Part shown: positions 43,907-54,834 of the stretch, piece by piece | Numbering within the stretch: the stretch's first letter is position 1 | How the letters are laid out: each line of letters begins with the position of its first letter | Assembly (NCBI RefSeq): GCF_036898095.1 | Contig: NC_090761.1 | Span: forward strand, 46,890,648 to 46,954,647 | Reading direction: 5' to 3' | Source: Palaemon carinicauda | Lineage: Eukaryota; Arthropoda; Malacostraca; Decapoda; Palaemonidae | DNA: 64,000 nucleotides | The notes under the pieces: generated by a model | Databases searched by the model: none | What the model saw: the letters and a program-made list of their open reading frames with translations, nothing else | What the model was told of the DNA's origin: nothing | Program-made: the position numbers and the translations under genes

Positions 43907-45965
43907 CTGCCTACCTCTCCAGACAGCAGTGGGAGCCAGGCTCAAGAACTACTGGCAGGCTTGGGAGAGCAGAGGTGCAGACGCTCAGTCTGTGAAGTTG
44001 CTAAGAGAGGGGTACAGGATTCCGTTCTTGCGCAATCCCCCTCTAGCAACTACTCCCATCAACCTCTCTCCCAACTACAAGGAGGAGGACAAGAGGCTAG
44101 CTTTACAGCAAGAGGTGTCTCTCTTGCTACAAAAGGGAGCGGTAGTCATAGTCCGGGACCATCAATCCCCGGGCTTCTACAACCGTCTCTTCCTGGTAGC
44201 GAAGAAGACAGGAGGGTGGAGACCGGTGCTGGACGTCAGTGCTCTCAATGCTTTTGTCACCAAGCAGACGTTCTCCATGGAGACGACGAAGTCGGTGCTA
44301 GCATCGGTCAGGAAGGAAGACTGGATGGTCTCGTTGGACCTAAAAGACGCGTACTTTCATGTCCCCGTCCATCCAGACTCCCAACCTTTCCTAAGGTTCG
44401 TCTTTGGAAAGGTCGTTTACCAGTTCCAAGCCCTGTGCTTTGGCCTAAGCACGGCACCTCTTGTGTTTACCAAACTGATGAGGAATATTGCCAAATTCCT
44501 TCACTTGGCAGACATCAGAGCCTCCCTCTATTTGGACGACTGGCTTTTAAGAGCTCCGTCAAGTCGTCGCTGTCTGGAGAATCTCAGATGGACTATGGAT
44601 CTGACCAAGGAATTGGGTCTCCTGGTCAATATAGAGAAGTCCCAACTCGTCCCATCCCAAACCATTGTCTATCTAGGTATGGAGATTCAGAGTCGAGCTT
44701 TTCGGGCTTTTCCGTCGGCCCCCAGAATCAGTCAAGCCCAAGAATGCATCCAGAGCATGCTGAGAAGGAACCGATGTTCAGTCAGGCAGTGGATGAGTCT
44801 AACAGGGACGCTTTCATCGCTGGCCCAGTTCATCGCGTTGGGGAGACTCCACCTCCGCCCCCTTCAGTATCATCTAGCTGCTCACTGGAGAAAGGACATG
44901 ACGCTAGAAGCGGTCTCAGTTCCTATATCCGAAGAGATGAGGTCTGCGCTGACGTGGTGGAAGAACAGCATTCTTCTCAAGGAAGGTCTACCATTGGCTG
45001 TTCAGACCCCCGACCACCGTCTCTTCTCGGACGCATCGGACACGGGCTGGGGTGCGACACTGGACGGACGGGAATGCTCGGGCACGTGGAATCCGGAGCA
45101 AAGAACACTTCACATCAACTGCAAGGAGCTATTGGCAGTTCATCTGGCCTTGAGAAACTTCAAGTCCCTCCTTCTAGGCAAGGTGGTGGAGGTGAACTCC
45201 GACAACACTACAGCCTTGGCGTACATCTCCAAGCAAGGAGGGACTCATTCGAGGAAGTTGTTCGAGATCGCAAGGGACCTCCTCACCTGGTCAAGAGATC
45301 GAAAGATTTCGCTGGTAACGAGGTTCATTCAAGGCGACATGAATGTCATGGCAGATCGCCTCAGCCGGAAGGGTCAGGTCATCCCCACAGAGTGGACCCT
45401 TCACAAGAATGTTTGCAGCAGACTATGGGCCCTGTGGGGTCAGCCCACCATAGATCTGTTCGCTACCTCGATGACCAAGAGGCTCCCGAATTATTGCTCA
45501 CCGATTCCGGACCCAGCAGCAGTTCACGTAGATGCCTTTCTTCTGGATTGGTCCCATCTAGACCTGTATGCGTTCCCTCCGTTCAAGATTGTCAACAAGG
45601 TACTGCAGAAGTTCGCCTCTCACGAAGGGACACGGTTGACGTTGGTTGCTCCCCTCTGGCCCGCGAGAGAATGGTTCACCGAGGTACTGCAATGGCTAGT
45701 GGACGTTCCCAGGACTCTTCCTCTAAGAGTGGACCTTCTGCGTCAGCCGCACGTAAAGAAGGTACACCCAAGCCTCCACGCTCTTCGTCTGACTGCCTTC
45801 AGACTATCGAAAGACTCTCAAGAGCTAGAGGCTTTTCGAAGGAGGCAGCCAGAGCGATTGCCAGAGCAAGGAGGACATCCACTCTCAAGGTCTACCAGTC
45901 AAAATGGGAAGTCTTCCGAAGCTGGTGCAAGGCGAATTCAGTTTCCTCAACCAGTACCTCTGTAA
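43716..45965 (+). CDS. Element B ORF2: reverse transcriptase, RNase H, methyltransferase-like
   Basis: 749 residues from ATG 43716, overlapping ORF1 by 191 bases in the +1 phase. RT spans about residues 150-330 with SLDLKDAYFHV (206-216) and YLDD (272-275). RNase H spans about 436-550 with D439, E471, D496 and D547. The DIRS-type methyltransferase-like domain spans about 575-680 (PTIDLFATSMTKRLP, LYAFPPFK, LVAPLWPAREWF). All expected acidic residues are present. The ATG is not conserved in A (ACG there), so it may not be the natural start. Confidence 0.93.
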   Translation: MTWWRLPHVKSQLYLPCLDLGWTHQRLGSSRPFVAEPPAEEVPVPTVIVAKRRRVPSPQKAESDCLPLQTAVGARLKNYWQAWESRGADAQSVKLLREGYRIPFLRNPPLATTPINLSPNYKEEDKRLALQQEVSLLLQKGAVVIVRDHQSPGFYNRLFLVAKKTGGWRPVLDVSALNAFVTKQTFSMETTKSVLASVRKEDWMVSLDLKDAYFHVPVHPDSQPFLRFVFGKVVYQFQALCFGLSTAPLVFTKLMRNIAKFLHLADIRASLYLDDWLLRAPSSRRCLENLRWTMDLTKELGLLVNIEKSQLVPSQTIVYLGMEIQSRAFRAFPSAPRISQAQECIQSMLRRNRCSVRQWMSLTGTLSSLAQFIALGRLHLRPLQYHLAAHWRKDMTLEAVSVPISEEMRSALTWWKNSILLKEGLPLAVQTPDHRLFSDASDTGWGATLDGRECSGTWNPEQRTLHINCKELLAVHLALRNFKSLLLGKVVEVNSDNTTALAYISKQGGTHSRKLFEIARDLLTWSRDRKISLVTRFIQGDMNVMADRLSRKGQVIPTEWTLHKNVCSRLWALWGQPTIDLFATSMTKRLPNYCSPIPDPAAVHVDAFLLDWSHLDLYAFPPFKIVNKVLQKFASHEGTRLTLVAPLWPAREWFTEVLQWLVDVPRTLPLRVDLLRQPHVKKVHPSLHALRLTAFRLSKDSQELEAFRRRQPERLPEQGGHPLSRSTSQNGKSSEAGARRIQFPQPVPL

Positions 45966-46864
45966 CGCAGATAGCTGACTTCCTTTTACATCTAAGGAAT
46001 GTAAGATCCCTATCAGCTCCTACGATCAAAGGTTACAGAAGCATGTTGGCAGCAGTCTTCCGCCACAGAGGCTTGGATCTTTCCACCAACAAAGATCTAC
46101 AAGACCTCCTTAAGTCTTTTGAGACCTCAAAGGAGCGTCGGTTAGCCACACCAGGTTGGAACCTAGACGTGGTTTTAAGGTTCCTGATGTCAGCAAGGTT
46201 CGAACCGCTTCAATCAGCCTCTTTTAAGGATCTCACATTAAAGACTCTTTTCCTCGTTTGCTTAGCAACAGCTAAAAGAGTCAGTGAGATTCACGCCTTC
46301 AGCAGGAACATAGGTTTTACATCTGAAACGGATACATGTTCCTTACAGCTTGGTTTTTTAGCTAAAAACGAGCTTCCTTCTCGTCCTTGGCCCAAGTCGT
46401 TCGAGATCCCAAGCCTGTCCAACTTGGTTGGTAATGAACAAGAGAGAGTACTATGCCCAGTAAGAGCTCTTAAGTACTATTTAAGACGTACAAAGCCATT
46501 ACGAGGACAATCAGAAGCTTTATGGTGTTCTATTAAGAAACCTGCGTTACCGATGTCTAAGAACGCAGTTTCTTATTACATCAGGCTTTTGATTAGAGAG
46601 GCCCATTCTCATCTGAAGGAAGAAGACCATGCTTTGCTGAAGGTAAGGACACATGAAGTTAGAGCTGTCGCTACTTCAGTGGCCTTCAAACAGAACCGTT
46701 CTCTGCAGAGTGTAATGGATGCAACCTATTGGAGAAGCAAGTCAGTGTTCGCATCATTTTACCTTAAAGATGTCCAGTCTCTTTACGAGAACTGCTACAC
46801 CCTGGGACCATTCGTAGCAGCGAGTGCAGTAGTAGGTGAGGGCTCAACCACTACATTCCCATAA
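45671..46864 (+). CDS. Element B tyrosine recombinase
   Basis: 397 residues from ATG 45671. Catalytic positions are R203 (AKRVSEIH), H328 and R331 (THEVRA), W354 (YWRSK) and Y364 (SFYLKD), so the full set is present. It overlaps the end of ORF2 by 295 bases in another phase. The same frame remains open upstream to 43961, across almost all of ORF2. The start is therefore chosen by conservation of this ATG in A and by the onset of recognisable YR sequence. Confidence 0.92.
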   Translation: MVHRGTAMASGRSQDSSSKSGPSASAARKEGTPKPPRSSSDCLQTIERLSRARGFSKEAARAIARARRTSTLKVYQSKWEVFRSWCKANSVSSTSTSVTQIADFLLHLRNVRSLSAPTIKGYRSMLAAVFRHRGLDLSTNKDLQDLLKSFETSKERRLATPGWNLDVVLRFLMSARFEPLQSASFKDLTLKTLFLVCLATAKRVSEIHAFSRNIGFTSETDTCSLQLGFLAKNELPSRPWPKSFEIPSLSNLVGNEQERVLCPVRALKYYLRRTKPLRGQSEALWCSIKKPALPMSKNAVSYYIRLLIREAHSHLKEEDHALLKVRTHEVRAVATSVAFKQNRSLQSVMDATYWRSKSVFASFYLKDVQSLYENCYTLGPFVAASAVVGEGSTTTFP

Positions 46865-47266
46865 TCCCATAACCTTTTTTAATCTTTCTCTTGAAATGCT
46901 TTTTATTGTTGTTTTTGGGTTGTACGGAAGGCTAAGAAGCCTTCCGCATCCTGGTTGATTTGGCGGGTGGTCAAATTCTTTCTTGAGAAGCGCCTAGATT
47001 AGAGGTTGTGATGAGGTCCTTTAGTATAGGTTGCAGCCCTTCATACTTCAGCACCTAGGAGTCGCTCAGCATCCTAAGAGGATCGCTAGGCTCAGTAAGG
47101 AAGACGTGCTTAAAAAGGCAGAGTAATGGTTCAAGTCGACTTCCTTACCAGGTACTTATTTATTTTATGTTTGTTATTTTGAATAACTGCTAAAATGAAA
47201 TACGGGATACTTAGCTTCTAATGTTAACATGTATGCTGGTCTCCACCCACCCCCCTGGGTGTGAAT

Positions 47267-47357
47267 CAGCTACATGATCATCGGGTAAGATTAATATTGA
47301 AAAATGTTATTTTCCTTAGTAAAATAAATTTTTGAATATACTTACCCGATGATCATG
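47267..47357. repeat. Element B internal complementary region
   Basis: CAGCTACATGATCATCGGG onward is the reverse complement of B's left end for 40 bp. The second half, from ATGTTATTTTCCTTAG, is the reverse complement of B's right end. Confidence 0.95.
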
Positions 47358-47407
47358 AATTTAAGGACCCTCCCTTCCTCCCCATAGAGACCCAGTGGAC
47401 CGAGGAG

Positions 47408-47602
47408 AAAATTGGTTCTTGTTGACAAGAAGTACCTGAGTACCTACTCGACAGATGGCGCTGTTGTTGTACACCCCCACCTGTATAGCGATCGCTGGCG
47501 TATCCCGACCTTAGGTTTTTTCTGTCGGGCAACAGAGTTGACAGCTACATGATCATCGGGTAAGTATATTCAAAAATTTATTTTACTAAGGAAAATAACA
47601 TT
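47408..47602. repeat. Element B right inverted terminal repeat
   Basis: Ends CTAAGGAAAATAACATT, continuing into host sequence ATTATAG. Confidence 0.95.
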
Positions 47603-47764
47603 ATTATAGTAATTGAACAATTTAAATATTTCTGCAAGTTTAATATAAATAGTTGATAGTGTGTTTAGTATTATTATTGCCATCATTAGTCAAACTTTTT
47701 TAAAGTAGTGAATAATAGGTGTTTATTTTCTTCTATGATTCAATACACATGACTGAAAAACTTG

Positions 47765-47936
47765 ATTTTTAAATATTTAACTTAGCTGGTGAATATATAA
47801 TAGCTGACGCCTCCGGCGGCTCGACAGAAAAACACAAAAACTCGCGAGCGATCGCTATGAAGGTTGCGGGTGTGCCCACCAGCGCCAACTATCGGCCAGA
47901 TACCGCATATACATGTAAACAGCTCCAATTCTTCTC
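47765..47936. repeat. Element C left inverted terminal repeat
   Basis: Begins ATTTTTAAATATTTAAC. The core GCCTCCGGCGGCTCGACAG is shared with the right ITR and differs from A, B and D. Confidence 0.95.
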
Positions 47937-48157
47937 TGTCGGTCTGATCGACAAGACGTACCATTACTCGCTGTTAACCTGGAGTTTTTCAACAGTCTTG
48001 GTGAAGTACTTCCTTTTGGTTTGAGCTTTCGCAGTGCAGGTGTTTTATCTTCAACTTAAATCTTGAACTCTTTTTTGGATAGATTTAATTGTTGATGACT
48101 TTGGATTGTTTTTTGGACTTTCTTTGACTTTTCAAAATGGCCGACCCTTCCCTTAGT

Positions 48158-49220
48158 ACGGAAGTGTGTTTTAGGCTTTTAGCAATTATCTTATCACGTT
48201 ATAAATTGTTGTTGTTAATTATAGATTTTCCTCTATATATTTTATATCTCACCCGCCTTTATTAGGCCTCTTCGATTAGCTTTCCATTTATAATAAACAT
48301 CAAGATAAATTTTAATGATTTGTTTATATGCGGCCTTACCTATTCCTCCCCTAATCCGAGAGTAGGCGGTCCTAACTTGGAAACCGAAGTTAAAAACGTT
48401 GAGCCCTTTCAATCGTTAATAACTCTTAAAGAGCAAATGATTTAAAACTTATTAAATGAATATTTTTTAGTAGATATTTTATGAAAGATTTTCTTTGAAT
48501 AGTCTTCGTGCTGTTTCAAAGATGAACTAACGTTTGGTTTATTTATGCTACGCAGTTTGCGCTCTATCGTTACGATAGAGAAAGAGAGAATCACGGTTTC
48601 ACTTTGCAGAAAGAGTAAATCGATTCTGACGTTTTGTTCATTCTTCTTTCAAACTGAAATGTTTTAAATACTAATTTAAAGGAACTTGTTAATTTTCAAT
48701 TTCTTAGTCCTTTCAGTTTTTTCCTTTGGTCAAATAACCTGTTTATTGACGAAAGGTGAGTGGGCTTTTCTCTTCGGTGTGAAATCAAGAGAGAGAGAGA
48801 GAGACGGAGGGAGAGAGAGGAAGAGAGAACGTTCCGATCTTTATTCTCGTCCCAAGCGAGTAACGTTGTTCTCGAGTCAGTTTTTTACTCTCGTCCCAAG
48901 TCTCTGTACGGGGAGAAAGGATAAAACGTTTTTAGTTTTTATTCTCGTCCCAAGGCACTGTTCGGTGAGAGATTGAAAACGTAGTTTTGAATGAACTAGT
49001 GTTTAGTCTCCTCCCCAGTCACTGATCCTTTTATCTTTATATATTTCCGTTTTATTCGATATACAGTATATGTTTAATGTTTTTTTGCTTGTATTAATGT
49101 GCTTACATTATACGACTTATTTCGCAATTATAACCTTTTGATGTAGGGGAGAATTGCGTGCTTCAGGTAGAAATCAGTTTTTATTCATGCCTAATGTGAA
49201 ATTATTGAAAAATTCGATTT
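48158..49220 (+). other. Element C alternative 5' segment
   Basis: After ATG 48137 and a MADPSL start shared with A, homology to A and B stops and resumes only near 49220 (AAGTGCAAAAACAG). The intervening DNA is non-coding by eye. It has a perfect 19-bp palindrome CTCTATCGTTACGATAGAG (48562-48580), a GA-rich stretch and repeats of TCTCGTCCCAAG. Element D has the homologous segment at about 55296-56215. It could be a retained intron, a different 5' lineage or a captured sequence. Confidence 0.7.
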
Positions 49221-49260
49221 CAGTGAAGTAAGTGCAAAAACAGAAAATTGTAGTGATAAA

Positions 49261-50822
49261 GTGATAATTGCGCAAAGTGTTATCAGTGTTGCGACAGAGG
49301 GTTCGTCTGTTCGTGCCTGTCGTTCGCCTAGTCCGAGACCTCTTGCAAGCTCCCATGACCCAGGAAGAAGTAATGTCGTAGGACTTATGGGTTCGAGAGA
49401 CTTTAACCAAAGAACAGACGTTCCCTCTATGGTTTCAGGCGTGTCTCGTCAAGACCGCCCCTACCATAAGACGAGCGAGACGGTTTTCTCCTTGTCATCC
49501 GAAGGCTTATCGCGTAAGAAACCGTGGAGCAAGGTTTCGAGACCCTTAAAGCGAAAGTCAGTCCCTTCAGGACAGGTCCAGCGTCCTGGTTGTAGCCATT
49601 GGGACAGCTCTGACCCTGTGCAGTCATCGGAAGACTGCTCGACGCCTAAACAGAAGCGTAACACAGGCTCCGAGAGTCTTAGTGTAGGCAAGGTTTTCCA
49701 GTCACAGACGTTACCCTCGTTTCTTACCGCACCCATTCCCGTTGATCCTAAATGGGTTGTACGGCAAAACATGCAGAATAAGCTTGCCTCTCTTATGGAG
49801 GACTATTCTGCTGAGCAGGTTCACGATGATCCTCGCCGCTTAGCTGATCGAGATCCTGGCCGTCAGCCGCCCAAACGAACCTTTGCTCGTCCTGTTGACG
49901 TTGACGTTACAAAGTCACGTCAGTCACGTTTTGTAGAGCCTCACTCGATGCAGTCCAGTGTTGACTTTCAGCCGCTTGTGGACGTTCAGCCGCTGCCGCA
50001 TGCTCTTGTTGACGTTCAGGACGTTCGCCAACCAGCGAAGTTGACTTGTTTTGACGTTGAGTGTCAAGCACCGCAGTCAAGAGTTGTTTTGACTGCTCAG
50101 TCTAGGCAGTCAAGGCAGTCTCGAGTTGACGACGAGCGTCCTCCCGCACCTGTTGTTGTTGCTGGTCAGTCCTTTAAGCAGTTACATGACATAGCGTCCT
50201 TGACTGCTACTGTTGCTCCTTTGCGTGTGGACTCTGCTTGTCAAGCATTGCCACCACGGCAGGTCTCTCCCTTGCTTGAGACTCGGCAATTGTCGGACGA
50301 GGTTCCTTCAGATGAGGAAGTTGCTGATCCCCCTCCTACTGATATTCCCTTGGGGACTCTGTCAGACGGAGAGGAGCCTAAAGCTGCTCAGCCCTCTATG
50401 GACTTTAAATAAATCATGCTGATTTTTAAGGATCTTTGTCCGGATCTTTTTGTAACTGCTGCTCCTCGTTCGCCTAAACGTCAGAGTTTACACTAGGCCT
50501 AGCTACTTCGAAGCCGTTGTTTTCTAAGCTAGTGCTCTCTCGCTCTTCTAAGAGAGCTTTACGTTTGCTAGGCGATTGGTTGATCACCAGGAGGAGTTTG
50601 GGGGAGACAGCCTTTGCTTTCCCTCCTTTTAAACTGGCTTATAGAGCGAGAGTCTGGTATGACACGGGAGAAGTTCTCGGCTTGGGAGTTCCTGCCTCTG
50701 CCCAGATAGACTTTTCAAACCTCATAGACTCTCCCTGGCGCCTGGCCATGAGACGCTCCAAGATTTTATGGTCGGCTTCAGAGCTAGACCATCTCCTGTT
50801 AGGAGTTTTTTCGAGCGTTTGA
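49261..50822 (+). pseudogene. Element C ORF1 remnant
   Basis: 49261-50412 matches the middle of ORF1 (SSVRACRSPSPRPLASS and onward). It stops at TAA 50410-50412 where A and B read RKV. A further frame 50517-50822 carries the conserved C-terminal block (SSKRALRLLGDWLITRRSLG, GVPASAQIDFSNLIDS). The Cys cluster and basic tail are missing. Confidence 0.8.
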
Positions 50823-50854
50823 AGTTTTGCTGTACAATTATGTCATGCATAAAC

Positions 50855-50960
50855 AAGGCTATCAGGGATGGCTCCAATAATCTGACAGCCACGTTCTCTG
50901 CAGGAACAAGACTATCAGGGATGGCTCCAATGATCTGGCAGCCACGTTCACTGCAGGAGT
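50855..50960. repeat. 53-bp tandem duplication in element C
   Basis: Two diverged copies containing CTATCAGGGATGGCTCCAAT, the second from 50908. It lies at the edge of an internal deletion that removes the ORF1 end and the ORF2 start. Confidence 0.85.
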
Positions 50961-50993
50961 ACGTAAGAGGCAAGTGCGCTCAATGTGTTCATT

Positions 50994-52700
50994 GTCAAGA
51001 CAAACTTCACGATGAAGTCTACCAAGCTGTCTTGACAGCATTAATGGAAGGCGACTGGATGGTCTCTCTCGACCTTCAGGATGCATACTTCCACATTCCT
51101 ATACACCCGGATTCCCAACCGTTTCTGAGGTTTGTTTACAGGAATGTGGGGTACCAGTTTCGAGCCCTGTGCTTTGGCCTCAGTCCTGCTCCTCTCGTGT
51201 TTACGAGGCTCATGAGGAATGTGGCAAAATTCCTCCATCTATCGGGAATCCGAGCCTCCCTGTACTTGGACGACTGGCTTCTCAGAGCATCGTCCAGTCA
51301 TCGCTGTCTGCAGGATCTACATTGGACGTTGGGTCTGGCCAAGGAGTTGGGACTTTTGGTCAACCTAGAAAAGTCCCAACTGATCCCATCCCAGACTATT
51401 CTATTTTTGGGGATGGAGATTCGCAGTCCAGTTTTTCGGGCTTTTCCGTCTGCTACCCGAATAGAACAAGCCCTGCTCAAAGTCCAACTAATGCTGAAAA
51501 GAGAACGTTTGTTCAGTCAGGAGTTGGAAGAGTCTCGTAGGGACTCTCTCATCCCTGGAGCAGTTTGTCTCGCTAGGGAGACTACACCTTCGGCCTCTCC
51601 AGTTCCATCTAGCCTCTCACTGGAACAAGGACAAGACGTTAGAGACGGTATCAATCCCAGTCTCCGAACCAGTAAAGGCATGCCTGAAATGGTGGGACAG
51701 CAATATCAGTCTGAGAGAGGGACTATCCCTAGCAGTCAAGAACCCAAACCACGTGTTGTTCTCAGACGCGTCGGATTTGGGTTGGGGTGCGACCCTGGAC
51801 GGTCGGGAATGCTCGGGTCTGTGGACCTCAAGTCAGAAGAGCATGCACATCAATGGCAAGGAGCTATTAGCAGTCCACTTGGCCTTGATGAAATTCGAAA
51901 GCTTTCTTCGAAACAAAGTGGTAGAGGTCAACTCAGACAACACCACAGCTTTGGCGTACATCTCCAAGCAAGGAGGCACACACTCCCTCACGCTGTACGA
52001 GATCGCAAGGGACCTTCTCATATGGTCAAGAAATCGAGGCATCTCCCTGTTGACGAGATTCATCCAGGGGGACTTGAACGTCTTGGCAGACTGTCTCAGT
52101 CGGAGGGGTCAGGTGATACCCACGGAATGGACCCTCCACAAGGACGTGTGCAAGAGTCTTTGGGCGACTTGGGGTCAACCCACCATAGACCTCTTTGCCA
52201 CCTCTTTGACCAAAAGGTTACCAATCTATTGCTCACCAGTCCCAGATCCAGAAGCAATCCACATAGACGCATTTCTACTGGATTGGTCTCATCTGGACTT
52301 ATATGCATTCCCACCATTCAAGATAGTCAACAAGGTACTGCAGAAGTTCGCCTCTCACGAAGGGACAAGGTTGACGTTGGTTGCTCCCCTCTGGCCCGCG
52401 AGAGAGTGGTTCACCGAGGTACTTCAATGGCTGGTAGACATTCCAAGAAGTCTTCCTCTAAGGGTAGATCTCTTACGTCTGCCCCACGTAAAGAATGTTC
52501 ATCAAAGCCTCCCCGCGCTTCGTCTGACTGCCTTCAGACTATCGAGAGACTCTCAAGAGCTCGAGGCTTTTCGAAGGAGGCAGCCAGTGCGATTGCGAGA
52601 GCTAGGAGAGCTTCTACCATCAGAGTATACCAGTCGAAGTGGGAAGTCTTTCGAGACTGGTGCAAGTCAGCATCTGTGTCCTCTTCCAGTACCTCTGTAG
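50994..52700 (+). pseudogene. Element C ORF2 remnant
   Basis: RT sequence from VSLDLQDAYFHIPIHP through YLDDWLLRA is present, but the first part of RT is deleted. A one-base insertion near 51505-51515 shifts the frame. RNase H and the methyltransferase-like part continue in another phase at 51753-52700 (FSDASDLGWGA, NSDNTTALAYISKQGG, TIDLFATSLTKRLP). Not translatable as one protein. Confidence 0.88.
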
Positions 52701-53599
52701 CCCAAATCGGAGATTTTCTTTTACATCTGAGAAATGTTCGCTCCCTCTCAGCTCCCACGATTAAGGGCTACAGGAGCATGTTGGCTTCGGTCTTTCGTCA
52801 TAGAGGCTTAGATCTTTCCAACAATAAAGATCTCCAAGATCTCCTTAAGTCTTTCGAGACCTCTAAGGAACGTCGTTTGGCAACTCCTGGATGGAACTTA
52901 GACGTGGTCCTAAGGTTCCTCATGTCAGACAGGTTTGAGCCATTACATTCAGCCTCCCTGAAGGATCTCACCCTCAAGACGCTTTTCCTAGTGTGCTTGG
53001 CTTCGGCTAAAAGGGTCAGTGAAATTCATGCCTTCAGTAAGAACATCGGCTTTTCTACAGAAAAAGCCACATGTTCACTTCAACTTGGTTTCCTGGCCAA
53101 AAATGAACTGCCTTCTCGTCCTTGGCCTAAGTCCTTTGATATACCTTGCCTGTCAGAGATCGTAGGCAACGAACTTGAAAGAGTGCTGTGTCCAGTTAGA
53201 GCTCTTAAGTTCTACTTAGCTCGTACTAAGTCCTTACGAGGTGGATCTGAGGCATTATGGTGCTCAGTTAAGAAACCATCATTGCCTATGTCAAAGAATG
53301 CTTTGTCATATCTTATCAGATTTTTAATACGAGAGGCTCATTCTCACTTGAATGAAAAAGACCGATGCTTGCTTAAGGTTAAGACGCACGAAGTAAGAGC
53401 TTTAGCAACTTCCGTGGCCTTTAAGCAATATAGATCTCTGCAAAGTATTATGGACGTGACCGTTTGGAGAAGCAAGTCGGTATTCGCGTCATTTTACTTA
53501 AAAGATGTCCAGACTCTTTACGAGGACTGCTACACACTGGGTCCATTCGTTACAGCGAGTGCAGTAGTGGGTAAGGGTTCTACCACTACATTCCCTTAA
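52427..53599 (+). CDS. Element C tyrosine recombinase
   Basis: 390 residues from ATG 52427. The upstream ATG used in A and B is GTG here (52406). All catalytic residues are present: ASAKRVSEIHAF, KTHEVRALATSVAF, TVWRSKSVFASFYLKD. The frame is open while ORF2 around it is broken, so C could still encode recombinase. Confidence 0.88.
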   Translation: MAGRHSKKSSSKGRSLTSAPRKECSSKPPRASSDCLQTIERLSRARGFSKEAASAIARARRASTIRVYQSKWEVFRDWCKSASVSSSSTSVAQIGDFLLHLRNVRSLSAPTIKGYRSMLASVFRHRGLDLSNNKDLQDLLKSFETSKERRLATPGWNLDVVLRFLMSDRFEPLHSASLKDLTLKTLFLVCLASAKRVSEIHAFSKNIGFSTEKATCSLQLGFLAKNELPSRPWPKSFDIPCLSEIVGNELERVLCPVRALKFYLARTKSLRGGSEALWCSVKKPSLPMSKNALSYLIRFLIREAHSHLNEKDRCLLKVKTHEVRALATSVAFKQYRSLQSIMDVTVWRSKSVFASFYLKDVQTLYEDCYTLGPFVTASAVVGKGSTTTFP

Positions 53600-53984
53600 T
53601 TCCAATATCCTTTTAATCTGCTCTTAAAATGTTTTTTAATTGGGTTGTACGGAAGGCTAAGAAGCCTTTCGCATCCTTTTTGATTTGGCGGGTGGTCAAA
53701 TGTCATTTCTTGAGAGCGCCCAGATTAGGGGTTTGATGAGGTCCTGTTGTATGGGTTGCAGCCCTTGATACTTCAGCTCCTGGGAATCTTTCAGCATCCT
53801 AAGAGGATCGCTGGGCTTCGTGAGGAAGACAGACTAATAAGGCAGAGTAATCGTCTAAGTCAACTTCCTTACCAGGTACCTATATATATTTGGGTTTTGT
53901 TATGATATAACTGTCAAAAACTCTAAGCATATACGCTGTAAACTTAATTAACTCTGGTCTCTACCCACCACCATGGGTGTGAAT

Positions 53985-54080
53985 CAGCTATTATATATTC
54001 ACCGGCTAAGTTAAATATTTAAAAATGATATTTTAATTATAAAATAAATTTTTGAATATACTTACCCGGTGAATATATAA
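53985..54080. repeat. Element C internal complementary region
   Basis: CAGCTATTATATATTCACC onward is complementary to C's left end (one mismatch). The second half, GATATTTTAATTATAAAA, is complementary to its right end. Confidence 0.95.
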
Positions 54081-54123
54081 ATTAAAGGCCCCCCCTTCCT
54101 CCCCGATAGAGACCCAGCGGGAT

Positions 54124-54318
54124 GAGAAGAATTGGAGCTGTTTACATGTATGTGCGGTATCTGGCCGATAGTTGGCGCTGGTGGGCACATCCGCAACCTT
54201 CATAGCGATCGCTCGCGAGTTTTTGTGTTTTTCTGTCGAGCCGCCGGAGGCGTCAGCTATTATATATTCACCGGGTAAGTATATTCAAAAATTTATTTTA
54301 TAATTAAAATATCATTTT
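54124..54318. repeat. Element C right inverted terminal repeat
   Basis: Ends TAATTAAAATATCATTTT, then host GTTTAG. Confidence 0.95.
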
Positions 54319-54493
54319 GTTTAGATTTCAAATACTTTTTTTTTGCTGGTGGTGAAACACTTGCATTGATATGAGTGTAATGAGCCCACCTCTGATTTAG
54401 ATACATACAAGCTAGAATAGGTCATACAAGGTTCTAGTGAATACTAGGCTGCTTTCCATTCATTATGATGCAAAGTGACATACAGTATAAAGG

Positions 54494-54601
54494 TTTAAGG
54501 GGTTTGAAGGTTGTTCATGAATGACAGAGGCAAGGAAGTGACAATGCCCTATAGACTGACCACGTATGCATATGATCAGTGCTCAAGTCCCCTCTCCAGG
54601 T
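54494..54601. repeat. Partial dispersed repeat in C-D spacer
   Basis: GGTTGTTCATGAATGACAG followed by AGGCAAGG matches 10960-10985. It also has the TATGCATATGATCAGTGC motif typical of this repeat unit. Confidence 0.55.
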
Positions 54602-54834
54602 GTAATTTTTTTTAGAAGAAAGCTTTTTAAATACAGTACAGTATATAATAAAAGGATAATATTGAATACATTCAACTCAACTTGCTTTTTTTCATTTAAG
54701 TAAGAAATGTAAAAGGTAATTTCAGTGAGGGAGGGGACCTTTTGGGAGAATGGATGGTAATCTTCTGTTCATCTACTATGGCACTTCTCCAAATTTTGGA
54801 AGGTAGTGGATATCCAAAGAGAAACAAAACGGGA

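Larger units (their letters stand above)
41117..47602 (+). mobile_element. DIRS-like retrotransposon, element B, apparently intact
   Basis: About 6.5 kb. ITRs at 41117-41290 and 47408-47602, ICR at 47267-47357. All three genes are open over their full length and keep their catalytic residues. One left-right ITR mismatch was seen (CGATCACT versus CGATCGCT). This is the best candidate in the window for an autonomous, recently active copy. Confidence 0.95.
47765..54318 (+). mobile_element. DIRS-like retrotransposon, element C, defective
   Basis: About 6.55 kb, 162 bp from the end of B. ITRs at 47765-47936 and 54124-54318 show two mismatches seen; ICR at 53985-54080. ORF1 lacks the Cys-cluster N-terminus, which is replaced by a roughly 1.06-kb segment. 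ORF2 is broken by deletion and frameshift, while the YR is intact. It is probably non-autonomous. Confidence 0.93.
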
